From contig JAKSBQ010000152.1 in NCBI GenBank assembly GCA_022361075.1, positions 1-50,860 on the forward strand: DNA of 50,860 bases, in the 5' to 3' direction. This DNA comes from Opitutales bacterium (lineage in GTDB: Bacteria; Verrucomicrobiota; Verrucomicrobiia; Opitutales; JAFGAQ01). Made by a program: the position numbers and the translations under genes. Positions 24,468 through 32,892 of the stretch are shown piece after piece. Position 1 is the first letter of the stretch. Each line of letters begins with the position of its first letter. The notes under the pieces were generated by a model. It saw only the letters and a program-made list of their open reading frames with translations, made no database searches and was not told the origin of the DNA.

Positions 24468-27137
24468 TTATTCCTGCCTGAGCGCGCTTAAGGGGCTCAC
24501 TCTAACTGCCATTTTCGATGGGAGGTAACTGGCGATTGTGACGAGTAGCAGGATGAGGGTTGAGAGCGAAAGATAGAGGATTAAATCAAATGCGTGTGTT
24601 TCGAAAAGGAAGGAACGAATGCTCGTTGCGATTAAGAATGCGCCAGTTAGGCCCAGAATCGATCCGATGAGTCCGGCGGATAGGCCCTTTTTCATGACAT
24701 GCCAGAAAATGTGTGTTCTGGATGCGCCGATTGAGATGCGAATACCGATTTCTTTGATCTGACGACTGACGTCGTAGGAGAGGAGGGCGAACACCCCGAC
24801 GCTCGATAAGAGGAGAGCGAGCAGTGAGTAGGCGAAGATGATCTTCAGGTATCCCTTTCTTGCATTCAGTGACTCAGTCATGAATCCCTCCAGACTTCCT
24901 ATTCGAAAAACAGGCACGAGCGGTGCCGTTTCTTTGATCAGATTTCTCAGTTCCCGCAACGCTTGTGGGATATCAAGGGGAGTCTTGATCAGTAGGCTGA
25001 ATTCTCTGGCAGCCGTTCCCTGAATGGGACGATAGATCAATGGCATGGTTTGGGGTTTATCGAGATACTCATGCCGGGTATTTGCAGCCACTCCGACGAT
25101 TTGATTCCAGTTTTGGTTTTTGGGTCTGTTTGGTGCGATCTTAAATCGTTGGCCGATGAGTTCTCGCTGGTCTTTTTGAAAATGTCGAGCGGCGTCCGCC
25201 TCGACGACATTGTTTTCTCTCCAAAAAGCGTTGTCTGTGGAGGCAATGCTGCGGCCTGACAGGATCGGTATTCCCATGGTCTGAAAATAGTCTGCCGAAA
25301 CGAATACGAATCGTGTTTCAGATTGGGATCGAGGTTGATCAGTCTCCTGTACATGGAATCGTGAAGTGGGGAAGCCGAACGTCGGGATGTGCGAGGCGAT
25401 TGCGACGCTCGAAAACTCGGGCTTTGCCTTGGCTTTGTCCAGTAGTTGATCCCGCAGAGAAACGATCTGATTTTCGTTTTGGTAGTGTTGAGGAGGCAGT
25501 TCGATACGAGCGGTAATGACTCCCTTCGGATTGAATCCTGATTCTTGGTTCATGGCGGCCCAGAAGCTTTTTGCTAGTAAGCCGGTGATGATCAGTAAGG
25601 TGAGGCTGCTGCCAATCTGAAGGGTGAGGAGCAGGTAAGCTGTGATTCTTGACTGTTTCGTGGCGGAGAACTGTTGATTCGATTCCAACGCCGAATTTGA
25701 GGAGAAAATGATCCCCGATGCTCTCGCGGAAAACATGACCAAACCGCAGCAAAGCGCGAGTAATGCCGAAAATCCGATGTCCAGAGGTGCAAGTTTTGGA
25801 GTGTTGATGAATTGCCCGATCTCATTCGTGACTGACTTTAACACACTGATGCCCAGGAGCGCGGTTGTGATGCTCAAAATCCAGCCGATGGCAACGTAGA
25901 CAGTGATCTGCGCAAGCATTTGGCCTAGCAGGCGCTTCTTCCCTGCGCCCAACATGTTGCGAATGACCAAGTCTCGTTTGTTGGCGTTTACTTGAGCGAG
26001 AAGCATGTTCGTAATGTTGACCAGACCGATGATCAAAATCATCAGACTCACTCCCTGTAGGAGCAGGAGCTTGGGTCTTATCCATTGGTTTTGAAACTTC
26101 CTTAGCTTAACCGCCTGAGTTCGATAACCGAGATCTTCGATGTTTTTTCGATAGCTTTCGCTCTGTTCCGCAAAGAATTGATTGTCCAGATGCTCTAACT
26201 CGATGTTAGTTTGCGGAAGGCTGAAACTGGTGTTTTTACGAGCCCAAAGAGTGGCGTGGTTCTCGACTCTCGATTCAGGAGAGTTGAGCTTGGCGAGCTC
26301 GTCTGTATTCCAATGCGAAATGAACTGAACTCCAGGGACCAAAAGTTGAATGTCGCTGGAAACGACACCGACGACTTTGTAGGTTCTTCCTTGAATGGAA
26401 GTGAGTTGTCCAAGCACGTTTTGATTTGCGGGAAAGCGAGATTGACGAAAGGAATCTGTCAGGACAATGGGCGAGGAGTTGGATGAGACTGATTGAAACG
26501 AATCCACTGCCCCTTCGACAAAGGGAATTTTCAATGTTTCAAAAAATTCCGAAGTGGCCAGGATACCTTTTAGTCGAAGCGTTTCACCCTGGATTTCCAC
26601 GTTCTTCCAACCGACGGTGTGTAGGCTGGCGGATCGAAGGCTTTCCGAATCTGCAGTGTAATGTGCGTAGGTCGAAAGGTTACTTTTGAGCGCGAGTTCA
26701 GGGTTCGTTTTGTCGTGGTAGTGAAGGATTTCCAACAAATCGCCGGATCGATCAAAAGGGTAGGGTGCAAAAACCACTTTATTCAGGAAAACGAAAATGG
26801 ATGTGTTTGCGCCAACACAAAGACCGAGAACCAAAAGGATGGTTGCGCTGAAAGACTTGTTTCGGAAAAGATTTCTAAAAACCGAGCGATAATTGCGGAA
26901 GCATTCAGCAAAAAATCGCATACCCCAACCGTCTCTGCAGCTGTCCATGTGTTTTTCGGTTCCGCCGAAATCTTGTAAGGCCGCCAGACGCGCTTTCTTG
27001 GGAGAAAGCCCATTTTTTATGTAGTGCTGAGTTTGTTGTTCGAGGTGAAACTCCATCTCCTCTTTGAGATCGTTTTCAATTTTGTTGGACTGAAAAAGCG
27101 ATCGAAATCCGAAGCTCAGACTTTTGAAAAGGTCCAT
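24468..27137 (-). CDS. ADOP-type ABC transporter permease (duplicated MacB/FtsX)
   Basis: 889 residues from ATG 27137; a longer frame to 27287 overlaps the PadR gene and is rejected. An N-terminal prefix (about 1-65, 'LKEEMEFHLEQQTQHYIKNG') is typical of orphan duplicated permeases described first in Acidobacteria. Then come TM1 ('SATILLVLGLCVGANTSIF'), a MacB-type periplasmic domain, an FtsX block of three TMs, and a second copy of both, ending 'SYLPSKMAVRVSPLSALRQE'. No ATPase gene adjoins it, as usual for this group. Export or mechanotransmission of an unknown substrate is likely. Its ATG overlaps the PadR stop by one base (TGATG). Confidence 0.9.
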   Translation of the reverse strand: MDLFKSLSFGFRSLFQSNKIENDLKEEMEFHLEQQTQHYIKNGLSPKKARLAALQDFGGTEKHMDSCRDGWGMRFFAECFRNYRSVFRNLFRNKSFSATILLVLGLCVGANTSIFVFLNKVVFAPYPFDRSGDLLEILHYHDKTNPELALKSNLSTYAHYTADSESLRSASLHTVGWKNVEIQGETLRLKGILATSEFFETLKIPFVEGAVDSFQSVSSNSSPIVLTDSFRQSRFPANQNVLGQLTSIQGRTYKVVGVVSSDIQLLVPGVQFISHWNTDELAKLNSPESRVENHATLWARKNTSFSLPQTNIELEHLDNQFFAEQSESYRKNIEDLGYRTQAVKLRKFQNQWIRPKLLLLQGVSLMILIIGLVNITNMLLAQVNANKRDLVIRNMLGAGKKRLLGQMLAQITVYVAIGWILSITTALLGISVLKSVTNEIGQFINTPKLAPLDIGFSALLALCCGLVMFSARASGIIFSSNSALESNQQFSATKQSRITAYLLLTLQIGSSLTLLIITGLLAKSFWAAMNQESGFNPKGVITARIELPPQHYQNENQIVSLRDQLLDKAKAKPEFSSVAIASHIPTFGFPTSRFHVQETDQPRSQSETRFVFVSADYFQTMGIPILSGRSIASTDNAFWRENNVVEADAARHFQKDQRELIGQRFKIAPNRPKNQNWNQIVGVAANTRHEYLDKPQTMPLIYRPIQGTAAREFSLLIKTPLDIPQALRELRNLIKETAPLVPVFRIGSLEGFMTESLNARKGYLKIIFAYSLLALLLSSVGVFALLSYDVSRQIKEIGIRISIGASRTHIFWHVMKKGLSAGLIGSILGLTGAFLIATSIRSFLFETHAFDLILYLSLSTLILLLVTIASYLPSKMAVRVSPLSALRQE

Positions 27138-27469
27138 CAGGCTTGATCCAGAATCAGGTTCACGACCGCAGAGAATTCCTTCCAGATCCGCGTTTCCGCT
27201 TCCATTTGCTTCAGTCCCTTTCGAGTGATGCTGTAAAACTTCGCACGACGGCCGGCTTCGGAGGTTCCCCATTCGGATTTGATGCAACCCTGTTTCTCCA
27301 GCCTGATGAGTGCGGGGTAGAGTGAGCCTTGATTGACACTGAGGGCATCCTGGGCGAGTTGGTTGATACGTTGTTGAATGCCCCAGCCATGTCGGGATTC
27401 GTCGCGCAAGGCTCGCATGACCAGCATGTCGAGTGAGCCCTGGAGTAGGTCGTTTGGTGATTTAGCCAT
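27137..27469 (-). CDS. PadR-family transcriptional regulator
   Basis: 110 residues: 'LLQGSLDMLVMRALRDESRHGWGIQ' (helices 1-2), 'LSVNQGSLYPALIRLEKQG' (recognition helix and wing) and a C-terminal dimerisation helix. PadR proteins of this size repress the permease gene they precede. It is overlapped by the ADOP permease gene, forming a two-gene operon. TTCTAG half-sites 6-40 bases upstream are its likely operator. Confidence 0.93.
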   Translation of the reverse strand: MAKSPNDLLQGSLDMLVMRALRDESRHGWGIQQRINQLAQDALSVNQGSLYPALIRLEKQGCIKSEWGTSEAGRRAKFYSITRKGLKQMEAETRIWKEFSAVVNLILDQA

Positions 27470-27474
27470 TTCTC

Positions 27475-27510
27475 TTCTAGTTGATCTAGAAAAGATTGTT
27501 TTACTTCTAG
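27475..27510. promoter_or_regulatory. Candidate PadR operator (TTCTAG half-sites)
   Basis: TTCTAG-N5-CTAGAA (27475-27491) is a perfect 6-bp inverted repeat five bases before the padR ATG. A third TTCTAG at 27505-27510 starts 30 bp from the first, about three helical turns. Autoregulation by PadR is the likely use. Confidence 0.5.
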
Positions 27511-27653
27511 ATTGTCAAGAGGAGAGTTGGTCTTTCCCAAATTAGTTATTTTCTTAATTGGTAGCCGAATGTGTAAACATTTGGAGATTATTGTTTTGCG
27601 AAGCCAAATCTTCACAGATTCGGCTACAGATGCTCAAGATTCCTAAAATAAAA

Positions 27654-27678
27654 AAGCACCTCGTGAACTGAGGTGCTT
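27654..27678 (-). terminator. Rho-independent terminator after the small secreted gene
   Basis: AAGCACCTC pairs perfectly with GAGGTGCTT around a 7-base loop, followed on the minus strand by a T-rich run. It is 24 bases past the stop of the gene at 27702. Confidence 0.85.
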
Positions 27679-27701
27679 CAAAACGATATTTAACTGGCAA
27701 A

Positions 27702-28187
27702 TCAGCCCTTGGCGACTTCGGTGCCTGGTAGGTGAGGCTTAAGCTTTTCGATAAGCTTTAACCCTGCTTCTTTGGCTTCACCCTGGAGATTACGTTCCAG
27801 TTGATCTCTGGTCACGTCAAACGGAACTTCCTTGTGGCTGATGATGTCAAGTTTGGTGTCTTCATCGTCAGCTGAAACGTAGGTTGCCCAAAAGTTGATT
27901 TCTCTCTCGGAGTGCCAGGTTCGCCAGCGGTTGAGTCTGATCTCCAACGCGGGCTTTCCTTTATAGTCCTTCACGGGGAATTTTTTGAATTCCAAGGTAT
28001 AATTCAGACCTTCTTCTTCAAAAGCTTGAGTAAGTCCTTTTTCAAACATTCTCCACGTGAGGTCTCCTTTGAATCCGAAGCCGTCGAGTTCGACGATCAT
28101 GGGATTTTCAGGTTCCTCGGCTGACACGGTTGCGGTTCCGATTGCAAAGACGGCAAAAAGTAGAGGTAGTGTGAGTAATTTCTTCAT
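27702..28187 (-). CDS. Small secreted protein of unknown function
   Basis: 161 residues with a signal peptide ending about residue 23 (VSA-EEP). The mature part is an alpha/beta domain with 'FKGDLTWRMFEKGLTQAFEE', a charged middle and 'VTRDQLERNLQGEAKEAGLK'. I recognise no family with confidence. It lies 36 bases downstream of the long glycosidase-like gene and is followed by a strong terminator, so it is probably the last gene of that transcript. CCCC lies 17-20 bases before its start. Confidence 0.6.
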   Translation of the reverse strand: MKKLLTLPLLFAVFAIGTATVSAEEPENPMIVELDGFGFKGDLTWRMFEKGLTQAFEEEGLNYTLEFKKFPVKDYKGKPALEIRLNRWRTWHSEREINFWATYVSADDEDTKLDIISHKEVPFDVTRDQLERNLQGEAKEAGLKLIEKLKPHLPGTEVAKG

Positions 28188-28223
28188 AGTGATTTAGTTT
28201 ACAGGGGAAAATGCCGCTTGGAT

Positions 28224-30875
28224 TCAGTCATCCAAAATTTGGGCAGGGATAAAGTTAAAGTGATCGATATTCAGAGAATGATGCATCTCAAGTTCGATCT
28301 TGTTTTTTCCTTTTTTGAGCCTCACAGGCACCTGATCCCAGGCCCAGGAGGTCTTGCTTCCAGTTGGCCACACAATGAGTTCCGGAGCGGCTTCTCCGTT
28401 TACGGTGAGGCCCAGATGATTGAGATTTCCCCAATTCCGCGAGTAGCGCATTTCCATCATGTGAAGTCCTTCCTTCCTGGAGTTGTATTCGAATCTCAGG
28501 ACGGGATCTCCCTCGCGGAGTGCGTGAACACATTTCCCGCCTGTCGCACCTGGGATGTCATCAATAACTTCGAGGTTTCTTGCGGAGAGTTTTTCTGCTT
28601 CGAAGATCGTTCCACCAGGAGTGGGCTCCATGGGCGTCAAGTCAGTGCTGGTGCCGGTCATGCGAAGATCATAGAGAACGGCATTCATTGTATTGCGCCA
28701 ATTCACATGGCCTACTCGGTTGGTCCAGAGCGGATTATGATGTTGGCTCAGAGCGAGCGAGGCGTATCTGCGCCAGTGTTCGGCGGATTTACGAATCGAA
28801 TCGCTGACTTTCTCTTGATACTCAAGCCCACCAAATGTGCGGAACTGATGGAGCGCCAGAGCAGCGTCGATCTTGTGGGCGAAGTGTTTGCCGAGATTGG
28901 CGATGATACGAATGTCGTGCAGCGTTTGTACAAATTCTTTGCCTGAGCCCCCGATTCCATCGTCTAGCAATTCAAGAGCACGGTCGGAATGTTCGTGGAT
29001 TTGGTTTGCAAGATTATCCGGGGTCGTTCCCTCAACTGGATTTCCTTCTTTGAGCGCTTTCACGTAGTCCGGGATGCTCAGGTAATCCGTTCCCGGGTGA
29101 GGTGGGAGCGTGATGAAGCGGTTGATGTCGTGAAAACCGGTGGGAGTCTGGGCGGCGCCCGGGAGACTCTGACTGGACTCGATGTACCACTGAAAATCGA
29201 GTGCTCCCCAGTGGAAGCCTGTAGTTTTCGGGTAGATCATCGAAGCCTCCTGCCAGGCAGTGAAAAGCTTTGATGAGTCAGTATCCGGAAAACGTTGGGC
29301 GATCAGGTCAGCGAAACGTTCGTTACTCATCTCCGGGTCGTAGCCGAGTCGGCCCCAGAGCATCCACTGATACCAATGCTTATCAATCTCCAGACGGCGA
29401 GGGTTGGATGGGAATTTGTTTAAAAACTCTCTTCCCCATACGTATTGATCGGAGCCGTAGTAGTAACCCTGGGAGATGTCGTAGGGAATGTTTTGGATGA
29501 ACTCCCGAACGAAGTCGGGGGCTCCCCAGCGGAAGTAAAAGACATCGTCATTCCGGAGGGTCCAGATCGTTTTGAGTTCGCCGATGTCCTGAATGAAACC
29601 GTCCTTGTAGTAGGGCTGAATCGTGGAACTGTAAACATGAGCCTTCGCGTATTTGAAACTGAAGATGAAGTCCACATTCGGGTGTGCTACTGCTTCTTCA
29701 AAAACGGAAGCAATCTGGCTGGCTCCTGTCTGGTGCTGACGGTGAATGAGGCGGATTTTGCGTCCGGGCATTTCTTTTACCGCATCAAGCACGCCCTTTC
29801 CGTAGGTGTCGAACGCCCAATCTTCCTTCTCTTCGAATGTGCCACCGGGCATGTTTTCTCCAGTTGTCAATCCGACTCCTGCGAGATCAGGATATTCGAC
29901 AAACATTTGCTTGATCGCTTTGCGGAAATAATCTCGTGTGATGCCGTTTTGGATGTCGTTATCGATCCCGTATTTTCCATCGATGCCGTTGGTGAAGATG
30001 TTCCAGGTGACCACGTAAAAATCGACATTTCGGCTTTTCCCATAGGCCATCACCTTTCGCCAGAATTCCATTTTTTGATGAATGTCCCAGTCGACTAGTG
30101 TTTCGTAGTTGTTGAGGAGTTCAGGACGATCGTAGCCGATACCCTGTAGCGGGTAGAACTCCTCCCAATCGAAAGTGGATTTCCTCACGTCCTGAAGTGA
30201 CACCTCAGGATAATCCGGAACGTGGATCATGGAGGGGTAGGGGTTGAGGTTCCAAAGTGAGATGTAATTGTAGCGATGGTTCGCGATGAGATCGATGTAT
30301 TCCTTCCAAAACTCAAAATTCCACATTTCGGCCATGTTGTTTTGTGCGGCATCGGATGATTCTGTGTAGGTGGGTGTGCGGACGTCCAGAGGGATGTTGA
30401 ATTTGGTGCCCCGCATCTTCATGTAGGGGGCCTGGTCGAGATCGGTGACGGAATCGATCCCACCGATTCGGATGACCTCAGCGACCTCCATCGCTCCGTA
30501 CATGGTTCCGGCGGAGTCCTTACCAACGATAAAGATGTTATCCTGCTCAACACGAATGCTGAAGCTTTCGGATCCTCTGAGTTGAAGGGAAGGGGCAGAG
30601 GCTTCTTCAAGAAGCGAAGCAAGATTCGAATCAAACGAAGCTTCTGTGGCTAACAAAATGGAAGGTGCAGGAATGGTTCCCGAAACTTCGTTGGCGGTGA
30701 GGACGATTCTTTCCTTACCGGTTTGCTCCAGAGCCTGAATGATGAGCTCTTTTCCGTGATTAATCTGTTTGGCCTGGTGCTCCTCAGCGGTCTGAATGAA
30801 ATCATCTGCTGAAACAAATGTGAATGCGCATAGCAGCGCCAAGACGAGAGTGCGGGGTTGTTTGATATTTTTCAT
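28224..30875 (-). CDS. Secreted glycosidase-like protein, paralog C, with C-terminal CBM-like domain
   Basis: 883 residues, signal peptide to about 23. An N-terminal alpha/beta domain ends 'GTMYGAMEVAEVI'; the barrel core is shared with the proteins at 9817 and 18908: RGTKFNIPL, NHRYNYISLWNLNPYPSM, Glu340 in GVGLTTGENMPGG, TLRNDDVFYFRWGAPDF, GYYYGSDQYVW, DKHWYQWMLWGRLGYDP. It differs in having Asp476 where A and B have Glu, and in lacking their WSHGHS segment. Residues about 755-883 form an added CBM6/35-like domain ('GTIFEAEKL' to 'LNIDHFNFIP'). The start has CCCCCTT directly before ATG, and an upstream terminator ends only 22 bases away. Confidence 0.72.
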   Translation of the reverse strand: MKNIKQPRTLVLALLCAFTFVSADDFIQTAEEHQAKQINHGKELIIQALEQTGKERIVLTANEVSGTIPAPSILLATEASFDSNLASLLEEASAPSLQLRGSESFSIRVEQDNIFIVGKDSAGTMYGAMEVAEVIRIGGIDSVTDLDQAPYMKMRGTKFNIPLDVRTPTYTESSDAAQNNMAEMWNFEFWKEYIDLIANHRYNYISLWNLNPYPSMIHVPDYPEVSLQDVRKSTFDWEEFYPLQGIGYDRPELLNNYETLVDWDIHQKMEFWRKVMAYGKSRNVDFYVVTWNIFTNGIDGKYGIDNDIQNGITRDYFRKAIKQMFVEYPDLAGVGLTTGENMPGGTFEEKEDWAFDTYGKGVLDAVKEMPGRKIRLIHRQHQTGASQIASVFEEAVAHPNVDFIFSFKYAKAHVYSSTIQPYYKDGFIQDIGELKTIWTLRNDDVFYFRWGAPDFVREFIQNIPYDISQGYYYGSDQYVWGREFLNKFPSNPRRLEIDKHWYQWMLWGRLGYDPEMSNERFADLIAQRFPDTDSSKLFTAWQEASMIYPKTTGFHWGALDFQWYIESSQSLPGAAQTPTGFHDINRFITLPPHPGTDYLSIPDYVKALKEGNPVEGTTPDNLANQIHEHSDRALELLDDGIGGSGKEFVQTLHDIRIIANLGKHFAHKIDAALALHQFRTFGGLEYQEKVSDSIRKSAEHWRRYASLALSQHHNPLWTNRVGHVNWRNTMNAVLYDLRMTGTSTDLTPMEPTPGGTIFEAEKLSARNLEVIDDIPGATGGKCVHALREGDPVLRFEYNSRKEGLHMMEMRYSRNWGNLNHLGLTVNGEAAPELIVWPTGSKTSWAWDQVPVRLKKGKNKIELEMHHSLNIDHFNFIPAQILDD

Positions 30876-30897
30876 AAGGGGGTTCAGATAAAAAAAA

Positions 30898-30927
30898 GAA
30901 TCCGTGCGGTTTTGACCACACGAATTC
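30898..30927 (-). terminator. Terminator or attenuator between the DUF5060 gene and paralog C
   Basis: A 13-bp stem (GAATTCGTGTGGT with ACCGCACGGATTC, two G-U wobbles) with a four-base loop is followed by eight T on the minus strand. The start codon of paralog C is only 22 bases beyond the stem, so a separate promoter for it must overlap this element. Confidence 0.8.
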
Positions 30928-30958
30928 CCCTAAGTAATGAAAAAAGTTGAATTAGAGC

Positions 30959-32800
30959 TCACTTCACCTTCTTCACGAGAACGACCCAGTCCTTTCCGTC
31001 GTCGACTGGAGGTTTACCCAGCGTGTAGTAGGTCTTCCTGTCTTCTTTGGTCCACCCGCCGGTGAATTCCGTCAAAGAACCGCTTTGGAGTTCTCCCCCT
31101 TTGCGCGGATTGAACCACTGAACCGTGTAAGTATCCTCATCTGTGGATCTTTTGATTTCGATCTTATTCTCCACTGAAGGATCCTTGATCAGGCCGACAT
31201 AGAAGTTTTTGTGCTGCCCAAATAGAAAGTTGTCATGCTCACTGATCGTTTCATCCATTGGCTCACCCTTCCAGTAGGGAATGTCAGCCATTTTGAAGAA
31301 TTCGAGCGCATAACGGCACTGATCCCAGAATAGGTCGCGGGAACGGAAGTCCTGACAAGTGAGGTCCGAGTGATCGTGCTGATATCCAAAATACCACTCA
31401 AGGCCCCACGCTCCTGCGAGCAATGCACCCCAGAGCGCTTGTTTACGAGCGTCATCGTGTGTGGGATCATCCTTGTCAGGAACGAGTGAGTGTTGCGCGT
31501 CACCAGGCTCATCTACTGCGACTGCCCATTTTTTACCTGCTGCTGCGGAGCGCTCGCGCCACTTGATCGTGTCGGGGCGAACGAGTCGGAAATCTGAATG
31601 GTGAGTCTGCAGGGAAACTCCAGTGAGCGCACTTGCGTCACCGAGCAGGTCATCAAATTGAATCCCGTTGTGGATTACGATGTGGTGTCCGTACGGATCG
31701 TGGTCTGCAAAATACTGAGCCATTGAGATGCGTTCCATGGTATTCTGAGGAGGGGTTGGGTGGTTTTTGACCCATTCACCATTTTCCTCACAGAGATTCC
31801 AATTCAATGCCGGGTGGTGCGCAAAGCGTGCGATGAGTTCACGGTAATAAAGCTTCCGGTGTAGACCTAGTCCGCCGTTGTCGAGTAATCCCTGATTTTC
31901 CATTTCGAGAGTTTTGAAGTGGAGGAAAAATCCCATTTTCGTGCCGTGTTCGAAGATAACTTCCCACTGATCGAGTTTGGACACGTCGAAGCGGTCGTAG
32001 GTATCGTAATCGATGTAAGGGAATACATTTTGATCGTCACCAACAATGTTGTTAGTCAGGAATGAGAACGAGTTCAGACCCTCGGAGGCGAGGTAATTGA
32101 TTGCGCCGATGAGTGCTTTACCTTTCCCATCTCCCCATGTTGGATCGCCGTCTTTCCAATCCTGGAGGTGAGCTTCCCATGTTTTCACAAAGTGATCTTT
32201 GTGTCCGTCGGATGCAAAATCACCGTCAAAGTCTGCGTAAGCAAGTAAGTTTTCAGGAGCATCGGGTCCGAGTTTTAAGAAATACTCACGATTCCCCGCG
32301 AAGCGTAGGTAGTGCTCTCCGATGTATTTCAGGCGACCTTTGGCACGCATGTCGCGGCCGGTTTTGTCAGACTCCATTACCGTGAAGCTGCCAGTAGCCT
32401 CATCCATGAATCCTCCGCTGTTTCCTGTGGTAGATTTGTCACTGATGGCCACCCATTTGCCTTTGCGGAAAGATGCTTTCCAGGTCCATTCACCAATTTC
32501 ATCAGGTGAGAAATGAACTCGCCATTTGTTTCCGGATGATGCCGAGGTGTTGCCCGCATTGCCATCTGCGGCGAAATAACCGGGGACGAGTAGGGTTTTC
32601 TCACTTTCGTCGTGGTAGAACTCTACGTTGAAGCGGTAATTAACGAATGGGTTGTAATCGTCAGTTTCCGATACTTCTGGACCATCAAAAGTCAGGGTAA
32701 TTTTATGCCAGACTTTTAATTCTCCAGAAACTTCAGGAGATCCTGCCTGAAGGAACAGAGGGATTAGAGATATCAACAATAGTGGGATATATTTTCTCAT
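30959..32800 (-). CDS. Secreted DUF5060-domain glycoside-hydrolase-like protein
   Basis: 613 residues with a signal peptide (to about 19). An N-terminal beta-sandwich of the DUF5060 type covers about 25-145 ('VWHKITLTFDGPEVSETD', 'NKWRVHFSPDEIGEWTWKAS'). A TIM-barrel region follows, with Glu338/Glu339 in NWNLCEENGEW (acid/base candidates) and Glu431 in AVDEPGDAQH (nucleophile candidate), as in clan-A-like enzymes with a DUF5060 or DUF4038 module. The C-terminal part is a small beta domain. The true substrate is unknown. A perfect GntR-operator-like palindrome lies 28-45 bases before its start, linking it to the DhaKL operon. A CCCCC tract lies eight bases before ATG. Confidence 0.83.
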   Translation of the reverse strand: MRKYIPLLLISLIPLFLQAGSPEVSGELKVWHKITLTFDGPEVSETDDYNPFVNYRFNVEFYHDESEKTLLVPGYFAADGNAGNTSASSGNKWRVHFSPDEIGEWTWKASFRKGKWVAISDKSTTGNSGGFMDEATGSFTVMESDKTGRDMRAKGRLKYIGEHYLRFAGNREYFLKLGPDAPENLLAYADFDGDFASDGHKDHFVKTWEAHLQDWKDGDPTWGDGKGKALIGAINYLASEGLNSFSFLTNNIVGDDQNVFPYIDYDTYDRFDVSKLDQWEVIFEHGTKMGFFLHFKTLEMENQGLLDNGGLGLHRKLYYRELIARFAHHPALNWNLCEENGEWVKNHPTPPQNTMERISMAQYFADHDPYGHHIVIHNGIQFDDLLGDASALTGVSLQTHHSDFRLVRPDTIKWRERSAAAGKKWAVAVDEPGDAQHSLVPDKDDPTHDDARKQALWGALLAGAWGLEWYFGYQHDHSDLTCQDFRSRDLFWDQCRYALEFFKMADIPYWKGEPMDETISEHDNFLFGQHKNFYVGLIKDPSVENKIEIKRSTDEDTYTVQWFNPRKGGELQSGSLTEFTGGWTKEDRKTYYTLGKPPVDDGKDWVVLVKKVK

Positions 32801-32827
32801 GATTAAACGGGGGTGAGTTTTAAATTC

Positions 32828-32845
32828 AATTTTGTATGCAAAATT
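32828..32845. promoter_or_regulatory. Candidate GntR operator, copy 4, before the DUF5060 hydrolase
   Basis: AATTTTGTATGCAAAATT has perfect 7-bp arms (AATTTTG/CAAAATT) and a core that fits TTTTGNATNCAAAA. On the minus strand TTGAAC at 32858-32853 could be a -35 box and TACAAA inside the palindrome a -10 box, so binding would block the promoter. Confidence 0.55.
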
Positions 32846-32892
32846 TGGTTAAGTTCAATAAAGATCGGGTGTAGTGTTGATTTAAACTGATT

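Noticed and set aside
27138-27287. Extended N-terminus of the ADOP permease
   Set aside because: It would overlap the PadR gene by 150 bases in another frame and lacks homology to permeases; ATG 27137 gives the usual prefix domain start.
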